Assembly (NCBI RefSeq): GCF_000771745.2
Contig: NZ_JPSL02000036.1
Location: 1-64,000 of the forward strand
From: Thermus filiformis
GTDB lineage: Bacteria > Deinococcota > Deinococci > Deinococcales > Thermaceae
Reading direction: 5' to 3'
DNA: 64,000 nt
Below the pieces are notes generated by a model, which searched no databases, was not told where the DNA came from, and saw nothing but the letters and a program-made list of their open reading frames with translations. Positions 49,959 through 57,500 of the stretch are shown in pieces. How positions within the stretch are numbered: the stretch's first letter is position 1; every line of letters starts with the position of its first letter. Made by a program: the position numbers and the translations under genes.

Positions 49959-51109
49959 TACTCGCCGGAGCGCATCAGGAAGGCGGAGAAGGCCATGAGC
50001 CCGGTGAGGAGGAGGGCGGTGGCGGCGAAGGCCAGGCCGGGGTGGGGGAGGAGGCGGTAGAAGAGGCCCAGGCTCCCCCCCGCCAGGGCGCTTCCCAGGG
50101 CCTGCCCCAGGGACCGGGCCACGGAGAGGGCCCCCGAGGCGAGCCCCTCCGTCCCCGGGGGGGCCAGGGAGAGGACCAGGGCGTTGTTGGCCGCCTGGAA
50201 GAGGGCCCGCCCCACCCCCAGGAGGACCAGGCCCAGGGCCGCCCCCCAAAAGGGGTGGAGGAGGGGGAAAAGGGCGAAGCCGACCCCCGCCCCCACCAGG
50301 AGGTAGGCCCCCAGGAGGGCCACCCGGCGGTAGCCCAGCCGGTCCGCCACCCGGCCCGCCCAGGCCCCCAGGAGGAGGAGCTGGAAGGGCCCAAGGAGGA
50401 GGAGGCCCCCGATGGCCTGGGAGGAGAGCCCCTCCGTTCCCAGGTGCAGGGCCAGGGCCACGGTGGTCCCCAGGGTGTGGAGGAAGTAGAGGCCGGTGGC
50501 GAGGAGGGCCTTTAGGAAGCCCGGGGCCTGGAGGAGCCGGCCCAAGGAGCCCTCCTGCGGGGGGAGCTCGGGGAGGCCTGAACCCTTCGGGAGGGCCAAA
50601 AGGAGGGCGAGGAGGGCCAGGGGGAGGGGCAGGAGGAAGACGTAGGCCAGGCCCAGCCCTGCGGCGAGCCCCCCCAGGGCGGGGCCCAGGAGCGTCCCCG
50701 CCGCCACGGTGCTCGCCACCATCCCCAGGGCGAAGCCCCGGGCTTCGGGCAGGGCCGTGGCCGCCAGGCCCGGCACCAGGCCCACCACCATGGCCGCGGC
50801 GACCCCCTGGAGGAAGCGGAAGAGGTAGAGCCAGAAAAGGCCGGGGGCCAGGGCCAGGCCCAAAGCGAAGAGGGCGTGAAGGAGGATCCCTAGGCGGAAA
50901 AGCCTCCTTGCCCCCACCCTCCCCGCCAGGGCCGTGACGGGAAGGTAGGCCAGGGCCGCGCCCAGAAGCCCCAAGGAGACCACCCCCTGGGCGGCCTCGG
51001 GCCCCACGGCGAAGGTCCTGGCCAGGACGGGCAGGGCGGGGGCCAGGCTGCTTTCGTTCACCGTGCTCATGAGGACTCCAGAGAGGAGGACAAGGAGCCG
51101 CCGGTCCAT
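49958..51109 (-). CDS. major facilitator superfamily transporter
   Basis: A 383-residue membrane protein with about 12 hydrophobic segments. LAGRVGARRLFRLG between segments 2 and 3 matches the MFS motif, and WAGRVADRLGYRRVALLG repeats it in the second half. LMSTVNESSLAPALP at the N-terminus is like drug exporters of the DHA1 type. Substrate unknown. It divergently faces the thioredoxin-like gene. Start ATG 51109 has a leaderless -10 box. Confidence 0.82.
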   Translation of the reverse strand: MDRRLLVLLSGVLMSTVNESSLAPALPVLARTFAVGPEAAQGVVSLGLLGAALAYLPVTALAGRVGARRLFRLGILLHALFALGLALAPGLFWLYLFRFLQGVAAAMVVGLVPGLAATALPEARGFALGMVASTVAAGTLLGPALGGLAAGLGLAYVFLLPLPLALLALLLALPKGSGLPELPPQEGSLGRLLQAPGFLKALLATGLYFLHTLGTTVALALHLGTEGLSSQAIGGLLLLGPFQLLLLGAWAGRVADRLGYRRVALLGAYLLVGAGVGFALFPLLHPFWGAALGLVLLGVGRALFQAANNALVLSLAPPGTEGLASGALSVARSLGQALGSALAGGSLGLFYRLLPHPGLAFAATALLLTGLMAFSAFLMRSGE

Positions 51110-51115
51110 GGGCCA

Positions 51116-51121
51116 AGCCTA
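51116..51121 (-). promoter_or_regulatory. leaderless -10 box (TAGGCT) before the MFS gene
   Basis: On the minus strand TAGGCT lies 6 nt before the ATG at 51109, the same hexamer as before cobO. This supports the start choice. Confidence 0.5.
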
Positions 51122-51191
51122 CCTCGGGCCTCGAGGGCGGAAGGTGAGGGGGCGCCTTGCGAGGGGGCCCCTTTTCCGAGAACATGGGGGC

Positions 51192-51662
51192 ATGCTGGAC
51201 AGGGAGCGCTTCGCCCAGGGGCTCACCTACGCTGAGCTCCTTCCCCGGCTGAGAAACCGGCGCCGGGTGGAAGCCTTCTACCGCCTCCTTTCTCCCCTGC
51301 CGCCCTTGCCCGCGGCCCGGGCCCTGGTCCTGGTGGAGGACTGGTGCCCGGACTCGGTCCAGGCCATCCCCGTCCTGGCCCGGCTTCCCCTCGAGGCCCG
51401 CTTCTTTTTCCGGGACGAGAACCCCGACCTGGCCGAGGCCTACCAGAAGGAGGGGAAGCGCATCGTCCCCACCGTGGTCTTTCTAGACGAGGGCCTGAAG
51501 GAGCTCGCCCGCTGGCACGGCCCCCCGGAGGCGGCCCGGGCCTTCCTGCGGGAGGCCAAGGGCCGCCTGGAGCCCGCGGAGCTTTTCCGCCTCTACCACC
51601 AGAACTTCCCCCGCTTCGCCGAGGCCATGCTGGCCGAGTGGCGGGCCCTCCTGCCGGGCTAG
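51192..51662 (+). CDS. thioredoxin-family protein with single Cys (WCPDS)
   Basis: The 156-residue product has a thioredoxin-like fold: ALVLVEDWCPDSVQAIPVLARLP and IVPTVVFLDEGLKELARW, with the cis-Pro in IVPTV. The motif is WCPDS, so the second Cys of a CxxC is Ser. Such single-Cys forms act as monothiol or bacillithiol-type proteins, or as reductases with a partner. ATG 51192 is chosen because the family starts here; an upstream extension would overlap the MFS promoter. Confidence 0.75.
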   Translation: MLDRERFAQGLTYAELLPRLRNRRRVEAFYRLLSPLPPLPAARALVLVEDWCPDSVQAIPVLARLPLEARFFFRDENPDLAEAYQKEGKRIVPTVVFLDEGLKELARWHGPPEAARAFLREAKGRLEPAELFRLYHQNFPRFAEAMLAEWRALLPG

Positions 51663-51665
51663 GGG

Positions 51666-51794
51666 TTTACCGGGGCCCCCGTCCCAGCGCAAGCTGGGAC
51701 GGGGTGGTTTACCGGGGCCCCCAGCTTGGCGAAAGCCAAGCTGGGGTGGTACTGCCGGGGCCCCCGTCCTGGCGCAAGCCAGGACGGGGTGGCC
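51666..51794 (+). repeat. three tandem hairpin repeats between convergent genes
   Basis: Three units of about 43 bp stand head to tail at 51666-51707, 51708-51750 and 51751-51794. Each has YACCGGGGCC-stem-GCAA/GAAA-stem-GGGGTGG. Stems are CCCGTCCCAGC/GCTGGGACGGG, CCCCAGCTTGGC/GCCAAGCTGGGG and CCCGTCCTGGC/GCCAGGACGGG. The sequences differ but the pairing is kept throughout, and the loops are GNRA tetraloops on the plus strand. The array fills the space between the thioredoxin-like gene and the lectin-like gene, and could stop transcription from both sides. Confidence 0.85.
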
Positions 51795-54503
51795 TTAGCG
51801 CACCTGCACGCGGTAGCAGACCTCCCCCTCCTCCCCCGGCCCCAGGGTGCCCACCGTCACCCGGACGATCCCCGAGGCGATCTCGCCCGCGTCGTCGCCG
51901 CTATTCGCCGTGAGGTAGGAGGGGCTTCCCCCGTGGGTCCATTGGATGGCCCGCCCGCCGTAGTCGGCCACGCTCAGGAGGGGGTCGGTGAAGAAGGGGA
52001 CGGGGTCGGTGAGGACGAACTGGGTCACGGGGAGGGTCCCCAGGTTGCGGTAGGCGATGCAGTACTCCAGGACGTCGCCCGGCCTGCCCTGGGCGGTGGT
52101 GCCGAAGGGGGTGTTCTGGGTGACGTTCCGGGCCCGCTTGCTGAGGCGGACCTCGCCCCCCGCCACCTGCAGGGTGTCGGTCACCGTGTCCGGCTCCTTG
52201 ACACTGGGGTTCCCCTCCCAGGCCAGCTCCGCCTGGACCAGGGCGAGGTCCACCGCCCCCGCGGCCTCCCCGGGGGGGACCAGGGCCAGGACCTCGAGGC
52301 CGCAAGTGCGGAAGCTCCCGTCCGGCTCCCGGGGCCAGGAGGGGCCCACGGAGAAGACGTAGGGCAGGCTCTGCCAGCCCTCGCCCGCGTCCTGGAAGTC
52401 GCCGTCGCAGTTCAGGTCCAGCCGCACCTGGTAGGTGTAGCGGGGGGTGTTGGCCAGGCTCAGGGTCACCGTGCCCTGGTTTCCGGGGGTGTAGGTGTGG
52501 GCGAAGGTTAGGGTGCCCGGGGAGGTGGTCTGGCCCGACCCGTCCGGCCGCAGGCGGCCGTCCCAGGCCACGCCGAAGTTCACCGTGCGGTCGGAGGAGA
52601 GGCTTCCCAGGCTGGCCGTGGCCCCGGACGAGGTGGAGGAGGCGGCCTGGGCGAAGGAGGAGACGGGGTAGGCGGCGCTTCCGTCGTTCCAGCCCGTGGC
52701 CGGGCGGAGGGGGTGGCTCAGGGTGACGCTTGTCCAGCTTCCCGGGATGTAAATCCGGTAGTCGCCGTTCCCGTCCGTGAGGGCGGTGCGGGTCTCTGTG
52801 CCGTTCGTGGCCCGCACCTCCACGCCCGCGATTCCCCTCTCCCCGCCGTTTTGCCAGGCGTCGCCCCCTATGCCCCCTAAGAGGCCGTCATCCCGGAAGA
52901 CCCTTCCTTGTACCAGGAAGCCCTGGAAGAGGCCAAAGAGGAGGTCCGAGCGGTCGGAGGAGACGTCCAGGGCCAGGCTTCCCGTGGCCGGGTGGATGAA
53001 CCGCCAGCCCGGGGGGGCCTGAGGGGCGGTGGCGGTGGAGGTGGTGGCCACCACCAGGGTGTAGCTTCCGGAGGCTACCCCGGTGAGGCTGAAGCTACCC
53101 GTGCCCGGGTTCACCGCCGCGCTTTGCACCACGCTGCCCCCTTGCACCAGGTTGACGTACACCAAGGTGCCGCTGCTCCAGTCCTCGCTGGGTTCGCGCA
53201 GCCCGTTGGGCTGCAGGTCGTGGTAGACCCGGCCCGAGAGGGTGTAGGCCACCACCTGGGTGGTCACGCTAGCGGTGTTGTCGGCGGGGTTGGTGTCCGT
53301 GTAGCCCGCCGGTGGGAAGGCGGAGGCGGTGTTGGTCAGGGTCTGACCGGCGGCGCTGGGGCTCACCGTGCCGGTTATGGTGAAGGTGACGCTGCTATTC
53401 AGGGGAAGGTTGAGGGTGGTGCTGATGGCGTTGCCGCTGCCCGAGGCGCTTTGGCAACTCGCCCCGCCTGTTCCCGTGCAGGTCCAGCTGACGCCGGTGA
53501 TCCCCGCGGGCACGGTGTCGCTAAAGCTGGCCCCCGAAAGGGGGTTTGGCCCCACGTTTTGCACCGTCACGGTGTAGGTGATGCTCCCTCCGGGCGTGGC
53601 GGTGGCCGGGCCGGTCTTGGTCACCCTTAGGTCGGCAGGGGCGGTAAGGGCATTGACGGAGAGGTTACGGATCTCGTGGTAGTTGGTCGCTCCTCCCGTA
53701 GAGCCGGCGAAGCCGATCTTCAGCGTGGGAGGTGGGGGACTTGGCATGGTGTAGGGGCCCAAGATCTGGGTGAAGGGCCCGCTTGGGCTGGTGGCCAGGT
53801 AGACCGTGATCTGGTACGTGCCTCCAACGGGGACGAGGTCCACCCGCGCCCGGCGGTAGTAGGCGGAAGGGGAAGGGCGAATGGAAGCGGCGGTTTCGTA
53901 GTCTATGCTGGTGCCGGAGAGGGGGGTGCCTCCCAGGCGGTTACCGGTTCCGGTGAGGTAAGCGTAGCCGGTGCTGCCGTTGCCGGGGCCGCGGATGGCC
54001 ACGGAGTCGGGGCGCTGGCCAGGGCCGCCGTTGGGGCAGCGGTCGGCTGGGTTGGAGAAGTTGCCCCACTCGTCAAAGGCGATCCCCACGTAGGCGTTGC
54101 TCAAGCCCCCCGGACTACCGCCATATCCCTGGCAGTAACCCAAGGCCCCGCCAAAGTCCCCGATCGTGAAGGTGGTGGTGGCCCCATCAAAGAGGAAAAC
54201 GCTGATCCCGTCGGCGCCCCGGTTGCCTCCGCTGCCGCCCCAGGCCAGGAAGTCAAACTCTATGCGCACCCCTAGGGTGGAGGGAAAGGCGGTGTTGTAA
54301 TAGGCGTAGCCCTTCTGGTTATTGGTGTTTCTCGTGAGCCGCAGCCAGCCCTGCCCAGTGGGGTCGCCGTTGCCCGAGGTCAAGTAGGCGTTGCCCCCGA
54401 TGACCCACCCCGGGGCGGTGCTGTTCATGAAGCTCTCGGTGATGGGGAACTGGCCCCAGGCCAGGCCGAGCCCTAGCAGTAGGGAGAACAAGAGGCGCTT
54501 CAT
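51795..54503 (-). CDS. secreted lectin-like / DUF11 repeat surface protein
   Basis: A 902-residue exported protein (signal MKRLLFSLLLGLGLAWGQ). Residues ~20-285 resemble a legume-lectin-like beta-sandwich (GADGISVFLFDG, VGIAFDEWGNFSN). A DUF11 repeat follows (LRVTKTGPATATPGGSITYTVTVQNVGPNPLSG), then two SdrD/CnaB-like domains (SGRVYHDLQPNGLREPSE; QGRVFRDDGLLGG) and a final DUF11-like part. A calcium-binding-like DLNCDGDFQDAGE is present. No LPxTG anchor is seen. It is the last gene of the envelope cluster, overlapping its neighbour by 4 bp, and may be a tip adhesin. Confidence 0.75.
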   Translation of the reverse strand: MKRLLFSLLLGLGLAWGQFPITESFMNSTAPGWVIGGNAYLTSGNGDPTGQGWLRLTRNTNNQKGYAYYNTAFPSTLGVRIEFDFLAWGGSGGNRGADGISVFLFDGATTTFTIGDFGGALGYCQGYGGSPGGLSNAYVGIAFDEWGNFSNPADRCPNGGPGQRPDSVAIRGPGNGSTGYAYLTGTGNRLGGTPLSGTSIDYETAASIRPSPSAYYRRARVDLVPVGGTYQITVYLATSPSGPFTQILGPYTMPSPPPPTLKIGFAGSTGGATNYHEIRNLSVNALTAPADLRVTKTGPATATPGGSITYTVTVQNVGPNPLSGASFSDTVPAGITGVSWTCTGTGGASCQSASGSGNAISTTLNLPLNSSVTFTITGTVSPSAAGQTLTNTASAFPPAGYTDTNPADNTASVTTQVVAYTLSGRVYHDLQPNGLREPSEDWSSGTLVYVNLVQGGSVVQSAAVNPGTGSFSLTGVASGSYTLVVATTSTATAPQAPPGWRFIHPATGSLALDVSSDRSDLLFGLFQGFLVQGRVFRDDGLLGGIGGDAWQNGGERGIAGVEVRATNGTETRTALTDGNGDYRIYIPGSWTSVTLSHPLRPATGWNDGSAAYPVSSFAQAASSTSSGATASLGSLSSDRTVNFGVAWDGRLRPDGSGQTTSPGTLTFAHTYTPGNQGTVTLSLANTPRYTYQVRLDLNCDGDFQDAGEGWQSLPYVFSVGPSWPREPDGSFRTCGLEVLALVPPGEAAGAVDLALVQAELAWEGNPSVKEPDTVTDTLQVAGGEVRLSKRARNVTQNTPFGTTAQGRPGDVLEYCIAYRNLGTLPVTQFVLTDPVPFFTDPLLSVADYGGRAIQWTHGGSPSYLTANSGDDAGEIASGIVRVTVGTLGPGEEGEVCYRVQVR

Positions 54504-57500
54504 CGGCTACCTCCGAAGAAGTCCAGGCGCAGGTAGAGCCCCTCGGGCTGGAGGAGGCTTTCCCCGAAGCTGTAGCCCAGGTTGAGCCAGACCTCTTCCA
54601 AAACCCGGAGGCTCGCCTCCAGGCCGTAGACCAGGCGGTCCGCCCCCGTCCCGGGCTGGAAGACGTAGTAGAGGCTCCCCCCGAGGCCGAAGGCGCGGGT
54701 GAGGTAGAGGTTCGCCCCTAGGCCCAGCTGGTAGGTGTTGGCGGCGGGGTCCTGGGGCTTCACCCGGTAGGCCAGGCCGGGGCGGACTTGGAAGCCGGGC
54801 TCGTGGTAGGCGAAAAGGGCCTCCCCCTCCAGAAGGGCCTCTTTCTCCAAAAGGAGCCGGTGGTAGGTGAGGAGGTTGAAGCGGGGGCCGAAGAGGGCGT
54901 AGGCCAGGCTGAAGCGGCCCTTGGGCTCGGGCAGGACCTGGAAGGCCATGTCGGCGAAGAGGGTGTTCTCCTCGTCCAGGCTCCCCGCCGCCCCGCCCTT
55001 GAGGACGAGCTTGGTGTCCTGGCCGAAAGAGGTCTCGGCCCCCAGGGTGGCCGTGAAGCCCTCTTGGCGGTAGCGGGCCGCGAGGCCGAAGGAGGTGAGG
55101 GCCTCCCCCGTGGTGAAGCTCCGCTCCAAGGAGGCGCTGAGGTTAAGGCTCAGGCTTTGGGAGAGGGGGAAGGGGGCCTCGAGGCCGAAGCGGGCCCGGT
55201 TCCCCTCCCCGCTCGCCGTGGGGAGCTCGTAGTAAAGGCTGAGGTTGGCCCCGGCCAGGCTCTGCTTGAGGCCCAGGCTACCCGAAACCCCCTCGCCCCA
55301 GGCGTAGGCGAGCCCCGCCTCCAGGGCCAGGTTGGGGTCTAGGGGGAGGCGGGCCTCGAGGCGGCTTAGGGCCCGGCCCACGCCAAAAGGCTGGGCGTGG
55401 CTCAGGGCCAGGCGGGTTCCGCCCTCCTCGTACCCCGCCCGGCCCACCAGGGCGAAGGCCCCCTCCCGCCAGAGGTAGCCGAGGCCCGCCCCCAGGCTGA
55501 AGGGCTTGGGCCGGTACTCCAGGAGGAGGGCGGTGAGGTCCTGGCCCGCCCCCCGGGCGTGCTCCAGGGCGGCCCCCACCTCTTCCCCGTAGGCCAGGCG
55601 GGCGCTTCCTTCGGGAGGGGCGAGGTCCTGGGAGCGGAGGTTCCCTTCCAGCCGGAAGGCCCCGAGCCGGGCTTTGGCCTCGAGGGCCAGGCTGAGCCGG
55701 CCCCCTTCCTCATAGGCCGCCTTTACGCTGAAGGCGTCGCCGCCCTTTCGGTAGCCCGCCTCGGCCCCCAGGCGCCAGCCTCCCAGGTAGGCGGCGGCCA
55801 CCCCAAGGCGGAAGCCTTGCCCCTCCCAGGTGGCCCCCGCCCCGTAGGCCAGGAGGTCCCGGGGGGCGTCTTGGGGGGCGTACTCGGCCAGGAGGCGGAC
55901 CGGGGCCAGGTCCGGGGTGGTGGGGAAGAGGGGGCGGGAAAGCTGGAGGTTCCCCAGGTCGTCCACCCGGTAGTCCACCCCCTCCTTGAGGAGGGTCTCC
56001 CGGGCCCCCTCCACCAGGGTGAGGGTGAGGCTACCCGGCCGGGGCCTGTGGGCAAGGCGGTAGAAGGAGGTCCCGTCGGGGACGATCTCCTCCCGCACGC
56101 GGCCTTGGGGGAGGAGGGCCAAGAAGGCGGAGAAGCGCGCCTCGCCCCGGGTCTCCAGCCGCAGGGCGGTGGCCTCGGGCAGGCCCGGCCCCAGGGGGGC
56201 CTTGCCGTAGGAGAGGGAGAGGGCCTCCTGGTCGTAGCGGAAGGCGATGGGGTCCTCCGAGGGGAGGGGCTGGACCGCCTCCGAGGCCGCCCCCGTCACG
56301 GGGAAGCGGTTGGGGTCGGGCTTCCAGCCCAGGCCCCCGGTGGTGTCCAGGGCGAGTTGGCCTTGCCCCTCCAGGAAGGGCCCCTCCGCGTAGGCCCGGG
56401 CCAGGCCGAAGAAGCGCAGGGACTCGAGGCTCAGGCCCTGCCCCAGGTCCACGAGGGCCACCCCCACGCTCCCCTGGGCGAGCCAAAGGGCCTCCTTGCG
56501 GCTTCCGGCGAAGAAGCGGGCCTCGGCCGCAAGCTGGTTGAACCTGGCCCGCACGGGGAACTCCCGGGGGGCGGCCAGGGGGCGGAGGAGGACCTCGGCC
56601 CGGCCGTCCTTGAGGAGGGCCTGGTAGCCGGAGATCTCCAGGAAGGCGTCGGGGCTTGCCGGCTCCAGGCCGCTTTCCAGGGTGACGGGGCCGAACCCGG
56701 AGGGGAGGCCGTTTTCGTCCAGGGCCTCAATGAGAAGCCTCAGGGGGGTGCGGCCGTCCACCTGGGCCCCCTCGAGGCTCAGGCGCAGGCGCACGGGGTT
56801 GCCGGCCCGGTAGACCTCCACCCGGTCCAGCTCCCCGGAGGGGCCCTCCACGGAGAGGACGTTTTTGCCCACCTCCAGGGGCACCCCGTAGTACTCGAGG
56901 CGCTGCCAGCCTTTGCCCTCGTCCACCTCCCGCTTGCCGAGCTTCTCCGGCCCTATGGGTTTCCCATTCACCTTGAGGACGAGCTCGCCCAAGGGGCCTT
57001 CCAGGACCACCCGGGTGGCCTCCTGCTGGAAGAGGCGGCCATCCGAAGGCTCTAGGATCAGCCCTTCCCGCCTCGCCTCCAAAGGCCGGGCCTTCTTGAA
57101 GTCCTCGAGGCGGGCCTCCCCCTGGAGGTAGACCTCCCGGCCTCCCACCAGGAGGGTGAGGCTTGGCGCTTCCAAAGGCGGCAGGGCCTCCCGGTGGCGG
57201 AGGGTGAGGCGCACCTCCCCCTCCTTCTGGAAGGGGAGGCGGAAGAAGAGCCGGTCCCCCAAAACCCGCGGGTCCTCGAGGGGGACGCTGTCCAGCCGGG
57301 CGCTTCCCGGGACGTACTCCGCCCCCTGGGGCAGGCGGAAGGCGAGGAGAAGGCCCTCCCCTTCCCCGTCCACCCGGAAGGGGAGGCGGACCTCTGAGCG
57401 CCGCTCGGGCACCAGGAGGGGGAGGGCCACCAGGGTGGCCTCGGCGGGGAAGGCGGCGGGGGTTTCTCCCACGAAGGCGCTGAGCCGGCCCGTGTGGGCC

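Noticed and set aside
51666-51794. Tandem hairpins as a CRISPR array
   Set aside because: The units abut with no spacers, the internal sequences are palindromic, and no cas genes are present.
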